From: Pisaster brevispinus
Lineage: Eukaryota; Echinodermata; Asteroidea; Forcipulatida; Asteriidae
Assembly: GCA_023634235.1 (NCBI GenBank)
Contig: JAMKCF010000007.1
Location: 980,001 to 1,044,000, forward strand
DNA length: 64,000 bases
Direction: 5' to 3'
Shown here: in pieces, positions 55,601-64,000 of the stretch
Numbering within the stretch: position 1 is the first letter of the stretch
Layout: every line of letters begins with the position of its first letter
Notes under the pieces: generated by a model
The model's input: only the letters and a program-made list of their open reading frames with translations
Told to the model about the DNA's origin: nothing
Database searches by the model: none
Program-made: the position numbers and the translations under genes

Positions 55601-58120
55601 TTTGTTTGTTTATTGCATTTGGTCATTACTTTTTAATATACAAAATTATTTATTCTTTTTTTATTTACGCGTTTTCTTGCGTCATGTGACCCTAATCGAG
55701 CCTTAGATTAATTGAATTTTGCATGCAAAAGTGAGGTTCCCCCAGCGTTCAGTTTTATTTAGTTTAGTATTTTCACAGGTTTGGGTGCATGCCACTACAG
55801 CTCTATGATCCAACGACTTGATTTCAAGTCTAGTGGACTGGCCCCTAATCGTCGCGGGCGGCGCTTCGTTATATATATTTTAGTTTTCGTTCTATATATT
55901 TTGGCTTTCGTTCTGTAAATATTGCGGCCTGGCCCTTAATCGTCGTCGGCGGCGCTTCGTTCTATATATTTTTGTTTCGTTCTATATAATTATTTTTGTT
56001 TCGTTCTATTTATATTGGTTTCTTTCTATATATTTGATTCGGTCTATAGTTATTTTGTTACGTTCTATTTATTTTGGTTTCGTTCTATATATATTTGTTT
56101 CGTTCTATATATATTGGTTTCGTTCTATATATTTTGGTTTCGTTCTTTATATTTTGGTTTCGTTCTACATAATATTTGTTTCGTGCTTTATATATTGGTT
56201 TCGTTCTATATATAAGAGGTTCGTAATAAAGTCATAAACGGCGCCCCATAATATTCCGACTAGGTTCAAGAGATGGTTCAACATACTTTAACCTATTTCA
56301 CATTGTGTTTGGTCAAGTTTTCAACACGTGTTACTTATTTTGTATACATTTTATGAATAATTAAGGTTTGAGTCTATGAATAATAATAATGATTGTTTTT
56401 TGAAGCTCCTTGTGCGCGTGTTTATCCCTTCCCAACACTTTGAGGCTACACAGCTTTGTCTAAGCCATGATCGAGAAGCCTTGACAAAATGCTATATCCC
56501 GTCTAGATTTGCCAGTTATATTAAATTTAAAACCTTTGTTTGGATTGTCGATTACTACTCACCGTCTTAGCATCATGCTTAATAAAGCTGTCGAAGGTTG
56601 AAGGCGAAGCAACTTCAAATCACTCATAGGAAATGCTCTCAGCATCGAAATCACCAACCTCTTATGATCCCATCCCAACATCTGGAAGATGCTAAGCAAT
56701 ACTCTCATTCGTAAAGGCGAGTTCAGAGCAATGATCCCCAGGAAACAATTGAAGATCTTCTTGAAGTAGGCTGCTCTACTCTGAATCGGATATCTGCTGT
56801 TTAAGAGATTCATCTTTTCAAATAATGACCGGTCTTTGATTCTGATGATAGCGCCACCAAAAGCTGTGCTCAATTTAATACTGCCAAAACTGAAAAATGA
56901 TAAATCTGCTTTGGGGTGTCCAACTTTCTTAAAACCACAAAAAGCTTGTGCGCAATCTTCTAGAACAGTCAGATTATATTTGAGGCAAATATTGATAGCA
57001 TCATCAATAGCAGACCACCGGCCGTAGATGTGTGCAATCAGAACGGCCACCGTCTTGTCATTTATCAATTCTTCAAGAAGGTTTAGTTTCGGTGCAAGAG
57101 TGTCTGTGGCGATATCGAGGGGGACAACACAAAGACCGTGCATCTCGGCAATCTCTCTCATCTGAGGGATGTTAACGGCCGTCATGATCAGCTCTGAGCC
57201 AGGCGGGTAGTTTTGAACTTGAAGAAAGAGGTCGAAAGCTGAACGGACACAGAGGCAAGGTAAGATAAAACGGTTGGGTTGGTTGATGGGGTTCCATGTT
57301 CGACTCAGACAGTCAATGAGTTGGTCTCGATGCTTGTCAGATCTCATGAGATAATTCATTGATGATAAGACATCTCGCCATGTTGCATCTTAGAACAAGA
57401 AATAAGACGACACAAATTACCATGTAGAGTCGGATGCATGATGTCCTGCATATGCAGGTAACAGGTAATAAAGCACAAGGAAAACTGACTGGGTAAGTGT
57501 TTATAGAACTTTGGGTTGAACAAAGTCAAATTGACTAAAGCGGAACTTTAAACTGCGACCTCTGGAACAACGTGCCGGTGCCCTTCCAATTAATTAGGCA
57601 ATCTCCCTATGTTGTAAATATCTTTGTTTGGTCAGAAGCCATTCAACCTGTGACTGCCGTATAGCCAGGGATCACACCGAAATTAACAATACAACCAAGG
57701 AAGCAGCAGTAGTTTGTCTTTTTTTTTCAGCCCACAATTTTAGAGATAACAACATCCACAAAATAAATCTCACTTGGACTAGATATTCCTGGTGCCATAA
57801 TCCTATATGTTAACAGCAATTTGTTTAACCAACCTGGCACTTGTGTTGAAAATAGTCGGATCCCTCGTTGCAGAAGATTTCAGTTCGCATTATTTATATA
57901 AAGCACACAGAAAACATGACATACGTAAGAAAACATGACCTGACATGTATATAGGTCTGTCCGACAATAACAGTCCATCCCCTGTTATGATGACAAATAA
58001 TGTAATGTCTACTTACCAATTATTAAACATGGGTACGGTACAAGAGGATGGGACGAGGTTGTCTTTGATTCCATATTAATTTGATTCCTTGCCTGAATGA
58101 AATCTTCTCCAATGTTCAGT
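50280..58120 (-). CDS. DegT/DnrJ/EryC1/StrS-type PLP aminotransferase, four exons
   Basis: Minus-strand exons 58120-58017, 57388-56563, 52015-51877 and 50621-50280 have GT-AG borders and compatible phases (leftover bases complete GAT and CGG codons; the last junction is phase 0). They join into at least 469 residues ending at 50280. Exon 2 holds PPGSELIMTAVNI, VLIAHIYGRW, VLEDCAQAFCG (the cofactor-binding Asp) and FFSFGSIKLSTAFGG, in which the Lys is the expected Schiff-base residue. Exon 3 encodes a segment ending NYWLFPLIV and exon 4 begins DDPERVLKELNRRGIDAYRG, typical of the small C-terminal domain. Relatives transfer amino groups to nucleotide-linked keto-sugars; the substrate here is unknown. 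The 5' end is not resolved: the first exon given is entered mid-codon, and an earlier exon is needed. Confidence 0.85.
50775..51122 (-). mobile_element. tRNA-derived SINE (Ser/Leu-like head)
   Basis: Minus strand: TGGCCGAGCGGTTTAGAGC (A-box region), GGTTCGAATC (B box), then a body including CTTGAGCAAGATGCTTTACT and an end with GCGCTATATAATAACTAG. It lies in the last intron of the aminotransferase. Composition and layout resemble deuterostome tRNA-Ser/Leu-type SINEs. Confidence 0.75.
52290..52725. repeat. Dispersed repeat plus (GT)n and long poly-T
   Basis: GGTCCCCGGTTGGGTAAAGGTCC and CACAAACCGGATCCGTAAGG relate it to 2840-3620 and 18540-18640. It finishes in GT repeats and about 50 T at 52656-52699. 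It lies in the third intron. Confidence 0.7.
52731..56250. mobile_element. Foldback-type element with repeat-filled inverted termini
   Basis: Left terminus GGGGCGCCGTTTATGACTTT and right terminus AAAGTCATAAACGGCGCCCC are inverted. Each arm (52750-53060 and about 55870-56230) is filled with about 15-20 units of the type AGAACGAAACCAATATAT. The centre has a LINE remnant (53762-54140), a simple AT-rich stretch, and two copies of TGGCCC(C/T)TAATCGTCG (55838 and 55934). Long inverted arms made of short tandem repeats define foldback elements. It sits inside an aminotransferase intron. Confidence 0.8.
53762..54140 (+). pseudogene. LINE ORF2 C-terminal remnant
   Basis: Ends with LFPRIWSSLPSHIRNYILL and ESFKCFTNNLSRYF, the usual C-terminus of CR1/Jockey-like ORF2 (R-x-W-x-x-L-P-x-x-I-R ... 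S-F-K). There is no RT core, so only a 3' fragment remains, sited in the foldback element. Confidence 0.7.
57470..57700 (-). mobile_element. tRNA-derived SINE (family A), decayed
   Basis: Aligns with 2081-2335 along its length (AAAACTGACTGGG, TTGAACAAAGT, CAATCTCCCTATGTTG, GTATAGCCAGGGATCACAC). Several small deletions in the tRNA-like part. It lies in the first resolved intron of the aminotransferase. Confidence 0.8.
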
Positions 58121-59065
58121 CTGGAAACAAATCGTATAAATAATTATAAAAACAACGTTTTGTCATATTATTCATTCAAGTTATCGATCAATCCAGTCTT
58201 CCAAAACGCATGTTTGTTATTCATAATTGATCGATACAATTATGTGCGTATTATGGAATCATAAAGCCTATTACTACCATATACATGTAGCTAGTGTATA
58301 TGCTTCAACTTAAGAGCTGCACACATTCATGACCTCCAACCCGTTTATTGAGCAGTGCCCTTGATTGTACATTAACCATTCGACTAAACATAATGGTGAT
58401 AAAATGCAATGGTACCAATCTGCAAACCGCATCAGACTGTACATGTTCAATAAGATAACACTCACTTTGACAACATTATAGGTCATTGCAATGATTCAAC
58501 ATTGGCTCCTAGATTTATATAAATGTAATCTTGTCCTCTTTCAACGTGAACTTTGACAACTTCTAAAATTATGACGAGATTTGTGATTATTCACACTGGT
58601 GATTTTGTTGCTACTGTTTGATTACATTGACTGTTATTGGTAATCATAAGGACGAGTGATTAACCTGATTAGCATAATATAGTGGGGGACGTGTCTACGG
58701 CTGTCTAAATGTTGTAGATCAAAGGCAAATATTTAATGTGTATGATCCTAATAATACAACACGGGAGTTGTCCATTATGCTAGCAATGAAAATACCAATT
58801 ATTTACAATTGAGTTGTTAGACAAGTGCACACCCATTCCCTAGCTGCATGATCCTTGCTTAGTATGCTGCCTCTACGACCAGTAACCCCCCTCTATCCCA
58901 ATCCCGCCCCTAAGAACTCAGTCTAAGTCTTCCATGTTACGTCTACAGCGTTCCATCGGCTATGGTGCTCGTTTCAAACAGTTCAACCCCTGAGGTTGTA
59001 CTTCGATTTCTAAATCAAACAATACAATATATTCTTATTAAAACGTTAACATTATTATTACTCAC

Positions 59066-59180
59066 CCATTGGATCTTCACTCCGTCTTCCATGAGTAGCT
59101 TCCGTAGGACTCGATCAGGATCGTAGGTGCAGCCAGCAATGGCTGTTGTTGATGTACATGGTGTGTAGCCCCCAGCTGAC
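59066..59180 (-). CDS. Candidate upstream coding exon
   Basis: Minus-strand segment between acceptor ACATCTAG and donor TGG|GTGAGT is open for 38 codons. It encodes SAGGYTPCTSTTAIAGC and then TYDPDRVLRKLLMEDGVKIQW. It ends in phase 0, which does not match the first acceptor I chose for the exon at 58017-58120; it would match an internal acceptor (after TTTCATTCAG, about 58090). It is therefore either the preceding exon of the aminotransferase with that alternative acceptor, or an exon of another gene. DPDRVLRKL is similar to DPERVLKEL in the aminotransferase's last exon. Confidence 0.45.
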
Positions 59181-61234
59181 CTAGATGTATATGCACATAC
59201 AGTCTATGTCCCGCAAACACTGTGCTTAATCTAGCTTCCGTTGAAAACCCACCCTTGCATACACTATTATACCCTTTTATTTACATTTTATACTATTTCC
59301 ATATTGAAATGGCCTTGCAGCTTTAGCGTTAATAGGGCAAGGTCATTAACATCGAATATCGACTTGTGTTTGCACTTTCGTTGGATACTGTATTTATGGA
59401 ACCGGACGTTATTTTACTATTAATGTTTACTGATGGGGGGGGGGGGGGAGGGGGTATAGGGGATAGCGTAATGTCTTAACGTCATAGGACAATTATGTTG
59501 TAACAGAAGCGCCGCATGGACGTGTTTTGTTGTACACAAAAGTTGGTATTATCACATATATTTAGAAATACATTATTTTCGAAGTTGCTGTGGTTGAAAA
59601 GTTCTGCACATCCAATACTAAATATTGAAATTCTATATTTTTAAAGAGAGTGTTACTTTGTATGTATTACCTTGTTTGGGGTCGGTACACTTGGATGGAG
59701 AGGTTGTTCATTATTATGATTGCCATGTAGCTAGCAGTTAGCCCAATAGTCTGGCGAATGGCTCAATTTACTAATGCATTGATTAGTTTGATGTTAAGAT
59801 TTGGCCATCTATTCCTTTTAAAATAATGGAAATTTGTTGTTTAGTTTTGTGAAAAGATTGTCAAGGGAATGCGTTTGAAGGTTTAACACCAAGAAAAAAA
59901 CGTGTTGTTCTCGAAGTGACAATACTTATGGGAGTAACACATTTTCGCTTAAAAATTGTATTTTATTTTATACTAATGATGGGCCTACTGTTAATGTAAT
60001 CGCTCTAAATCATGTAAAGGAGACTGAAAATGCTTCTAACATTTCCAACAACAAGGATTGTGCAACAAAGAAGCACTGCGATCCTGTAGGAAGTACAGCG
60101 AACTTGAACGTCTCTGAACTTGAGCTGGCAAAGTCATCAGTATTATTTTCCAACGCCCGTAGCCTGCGGTATGTATAACACCAAGGTCAATGCTAACCCC
60201 CCTCTGTGAATTGATTTGACGTAGAGGGTGGTATATTCAACGGCCGAGGGAAGGAAAGTGATATCACTGGTAGTTACAGCACTTAAGCAATGCAGCAAAC
60301 AAACCGTGACGTCATCATTGCGGGGTCTATTCTATAACACTATCAGACACTTGTTATAATTGCATAAGATTCACACATTGTACCCCGTCTATATTGATGT
60401 AGACATAACGTAAGATACAATAGTTAATACAATACAATAGTTAAGATTGGGCGTGGTCCACCGATACATATGACATGTGTGGTTAAGGACACACTCTCAG
60501 TGATGAGGCATCGGCCAACCAGAATCGGCAAAGACGATTTGAATGCAAAGCTTCAAATTATGGTAAAAACAAAGACATTTTGGAAATGCAAATCTTGGCA
60601 ACAGCTCAGTTATAGTAGTGATAGATATTTAATATATAAATAAATATACATGTATACACAATTTATTTCAGTTCATAATTTTTATGCAAAACGACTTCCC
60701 AGTTGAGAAAATGCCTATTGGTATTTCAAAGGAGAACTGACCTTTTAGTAAACTCTTCATACCACGAACGCTAAGAGATTGGAATAGCTTAAAGCATCTA
60801 CTTTACACGTTCCGTATGGTATTTATATCTGCCATATGTTATGATCATAAATAGATCTGCAGATAACATTATTTGGTCACGCTCGTTGTCATGGAGTTAG
60901 GCTGGCCAGTACTTGAATTACTTGATCTGTTTTCATCACACAAAACCCTTCCAGTCAAAGTCAATAATACAAACTTGGTGGTGAAACACGAGCACCATTT
61001 GAACATTGGGTTGTATGATAGAAATCGACACCACGTCTATTATTGCATGGAGCAACACGTACAGTAAACCGTCTGCCGTAGTCCACGTTCACTTCGAACT
61101 CGAATACTGAACCAAATAGCTGATTAAATTCACAATATGGTCATATAATGTTCAGTCAACTCGACAGCTGCAACTAAATAAAAAAAAACATATCCGATCT
61201 ATTTACCTATTGAACAATCGAAGGATATTTCAAG
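59181..61234. other. Intergenic between the divergent aminotransferase and peptidase genes
   Basis: Probably contains the promoters of both genes, which are transcribed away from each other, but no motif stands out. There is a G-rich run at 59433-59456. No coding region is supported. Confidence 0.5.
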
Positions 61235-61410
61235 ATGATGAAATTGACGCAGGTAGAGATTTCAGAAAAGGACAAATTGGAAGAGGAAAGAGGCGTTGTT
61301 TTTGTGAGTTTATCGACGGTAATATTCACTGTGTTGACGGTCTTGACAATCATTGTGGCTACCGGTCTTCTCGCTGGATTTCTACCCGGAAAACATTGTG
61401 ACGAGATAAG
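61235..61410 (+). CDS. M1 aminopeptidase-like gene, exon 1
   Basis: Starts at ATG 61235 (MMKLTQVEISEKDKLEEERG) with a short charged cytoplasmic N-terminus, then a single hydrophobic segment at about residues 24-49 acting as a signal anchor, and ends ...HCDEI with two leftover bases before GTATTA (61411). A type II membrane topology is usual for aminopeptidase N-type enzymes. It joins in phase to 63149. Confidence 0.75.
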
Positions 61411-63148
61411 GTATTATTATTGTTGTTTTACCCCCCCCCCCATTCACCTACCATTTTAAATGGCTATTTAACAACTTGTGACAACTATTTGCAGAAATGG
61501 GTAGTTTCCTTACAGATATAAACAAAATGGACCGTGTAATCAAAGCTGCGCAAATAACAAATAAATAAATAAATACAAAAAAAACATTGCCTAAATATCT
61601 GACCTTTATCAGAGGGTGGGATTTGATCCACCGCCCAATAAAATATTAGGCAGTGAATTTTTTTCATGTGATGGTGCATTTTTTATAGTCGTTTCTTCAC
61701 TCCCAAATAATTGTTAATTTAAGAAGAAAGATTGGTTAAAAAAGATCTAGGGCACAAAGAATAAAATAATAATACAGATAATAGTAGGATAATCAGATCT
61801 TGGCTAAAAGAGGTTCAATAACGCGGGCTTACAATAACTTATGACAACTCTATTTTTGCTAAGGCAGTGCTTAATGAGATCTAAGCAAATAATACAAAAA
61901 CATATACTTGATATGGTGTGATAACCTCGAATAGCAATCTGCATATGTACATTGCTGCAAGCATGGTCCTAATTTATTAATCATAATAAAATATACAGGT
62001 TTATATATTCAATACCAGCAGAAAAAAAATACCAATCAACTTTACCCACCATTTACAAACTGTATTTGTTATAATTAGTATGCAAGTATCGGATGCATGA
62101 ATGCATTGTCGCAGAGAATAACCATTATGCGACAATGCACGCTAACGAAGTACGTTGAATAAATTGTTTTTGTAACTCACACATAGATCCCTGACCTATT
62201 CAAAATGGCTGATATTTGTCTTTCGCAAAGCACATTGGTTGTGGAAAGAGTGTTTAACATCGAGAACATACATACGTTTCTGGAACTTTGTCCTAATGTT
62301 GATGTGGAATGTGAACAGAAAGTTTGATCAAACTTAAAGAAGGGGTGGTAATTAAACTGAGTCTCCACTGCAATAAAGCACAAGGGTACTTACGGCACAC
62401 TGGTCTAAATATTTAAATGAAAGGACAATTATTTAAATTTATTCATAACACGCATTGCCATGAAATAACTTGACCATGATTGACATATTACAACCGCAAT
62501 GGGAGCTCTGTATAAATGTATTGTAGTTTGTAGAATTGGAGGTGTTACCAGTTAAACATATTATTCACAATGTTTTAGGTTTACCCTGTATTTAATTGTT
62601 TTACTCAACAACACAAAAACACTCACGTGCTTATCTGGTCATGTGAGCCACAATTTCTTTATCGAAAATATAAAAACTTGGTGAGCAAGACAAATATGTA
62701 TAAACTTATTATCTGTGTTGTCTAAAAAAGTATTAGCAGGATTGTGTGTCATATTGTCTAAATCTTCGCCCAAGTTGTCTTAACATATTTTGAATAGAAT
62801 CGCTCTACTAATTCAAACAAATTGTCTTTGTCAACTCTCAGAGAAATAAAATAAATCAAAATGTCCATCTTCATTTAGGATGTCCTGTCATGTTTTAAAT
62901 ACAATATTTTTGCTGAGACTCTAAGTTAACACATTCAATTGTCTAAATGTGTCCACTCTTAAGAAAAAAAAACATTAAAAAAATAGTTTTTATCAAAACG
63001 TGTTAACAACCGTAAAAGAAAAGATTATTTTTGAAACGGTGTATAATGAAACTTTTATTCAAAGCTGCAACGAGGACCACATAATAATGTTGTAATAATT
63101 ACCAAATAACTCACATTTCAAATTCCATTTCCTCAACCAAACCACCAG
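61411..63148 (+). other. Intron 1 of the M1 aminopeptidase-like gene
   Basis: Inferred from donor AAG|GTATTA and acceptor CACCAG|CCC. AT-rich with a C-run at 61430. No nested gene is supported. Confidence 0.6.
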
Positions 63149-63589
63149 CCCAACTGCTTTCCCAACGGAACCCTCCACCACTAATGATCCAAACATCATT
63201 TGGGACTCACCAAGACTACCAGACACTCTTCGTCCTCTTCATTATAACTTGAAGATGACAACCAACCTGGAGAACTTTACTTTCGACGGGCAGATATCTG
63301 TGACTTTCCTCTGCGAGAAAGCAACCGATATACTCGTCCTGAACAGCAATACATTAGAGATTCTGAAAGAGACTGCAGCTGTTACAGGATTCATTGGCGT
63401 TAGAAGTGAGATCCCAAACATATTACTGGTCACCGTGGATCAAACGAACCAATACCTGAACATTATGTTTGATAAGAACCTTGTGGAGAACACTCAGTAT
63501 GAATTTTCCATCAGTTTTCGAGGAATTTTAAATGACAACATCAAGGGATTTTACAGAAGTTCCTACAAGCATCCTGACGGTGGTACAAG
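63149..63589 (+). CDS. M1 aminopeptidase-like gene, exon 2 (gene continues beyond window)
   Basis: Joined to exon 1 it reads SPTAFPTEPSTTN (stalk) and then IIWDSPRLPDTLRPLHYNLK, the usual start of the M1 N-terminal beta domain. It continues with MTTNLENFTFDG, ISVTFLCEKATDILVLNS and ISFRGILNDNIKGFYRSSY, the last matching the L-x-G-F-Y-R-S-x-Y block of M1 peptidases. The donor is ACAAG|GTAATA at 63590. The catalytic GAMEN and HEXXH regions would be in later exons outside the window, so activity cannot be judged. Expected role: removing N-terminal residues from extracellular peptides. Confidence 0.88.
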
Positions 63590-64000
63590 GTAATAAATTA
63601 ACCACATCATGTATTCATTTATGGCCGAACCATCAGTAATCCTGGATGATACTTTTGGGATATGGACAAACTAAACTAACTCCTGCTCAAATCCAAAGGA
63701 CGGTTATGAAACAACCTATTGCCGGTTCATTATTTGCATTATTTACACATTCAATGAAAAGCGACACCTACTTCATGTTTTGTTTTCCGCATGTTAACTG
63801 AACCGGGAATACGTAACTAACGTTGTTGACATATTTGTTTCTTACGATCACTCGGAATAAAATGCATCTGAGCCGACATTTATAATGGAGAGGTTAACCC
63901 TTTTTAGGGTGGTCCAAAGGTTAAATGTTTGATATTAAGTCTCCTTGAGTCAAATCAAATAAAAATGTTCATTCAAACCATAAAACATGTTTGAAAGTTT
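63590..64000 (+). other. Intron 2 of the M1 aminopeptidase-like gene (to window end)
   Basis: AT-rich sequence without an open frame continuing the peptidase. The next exon is not in the window. Confidence 0.55.

Overview
The window looks like nuclear DNA from a marine invertebrate animal, probably a deuterostome and perhaps an echinoderm. The support is spliced genes with GT-AG introns, long AT-rich intergenic DNA, several tRNA-derived SINE families, LINE and Penelope-like retroelements, MITEs, and immunoglobulin-superfamily receptors with tyrosine signalling motifs. The taxon is an inference; nothing in the sequence fixes it.

Layout. 1-5.3 kb: repeat-rich flank (Harbinger-type MITE, SINE, tandem repeats). 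5.3-44.5 kb: a tandem cluster of related two-Ig receptor genes, all on the + strand and all apparently intronless: a damaged copy (5360-6540), an intact copy (11194-12699), a damaged copy whose signalling tail is deleted (26312-27318), an intact copy (39590-41194) and an intact diverged copy (42764-44545). Each intact gene encodes a signal peptide, two Ig domains, one membrane span and a long tail with three tyrosine motifs that fit ITIM, ITIM and ITSM consensus. Between them are duplicated flanks, including at least two places where gene-flanking DNA is present but the gene is missing, so the cluster appears to have turned over by unequal crossing-over. It is also littered with mobile DNA: a LINE fragment with a palindromic MITE inside, a Penelope-like element with a 700-aa RT/GIY-YIG protein and three hammerhead ribozymes nested in a terminal-inverted-repeat element, and a 10.6-kb TIR element with a 7-bp target duplication.

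44.5-50.2 kb: gene-poor, with MITE-like palindromes. 50.3-58.1 kb (- strand): a four-exon reconstruction of a DegT/DnrJ/EryC1/StrS-type PLP aminotransferase, with a foldback-type repeat element, a LINE remnant and SINEs in its introns. 61.2-63.6 kb (+ strand): the first two coding exons of an M1-family (aminopeptidase N-like) type II membrane peptidase that runs off the window.

Working together: the receptors resemble paired or inhibitory immune or allorecognition receptors. Diverse ectodomains sit on a strongly conserved inhibitory-type tail that would be expected to recruit SH2-domain phosphatases. Their ligand is unknown. The aminotransferase and peptidase show no evident functional link to the cluster.
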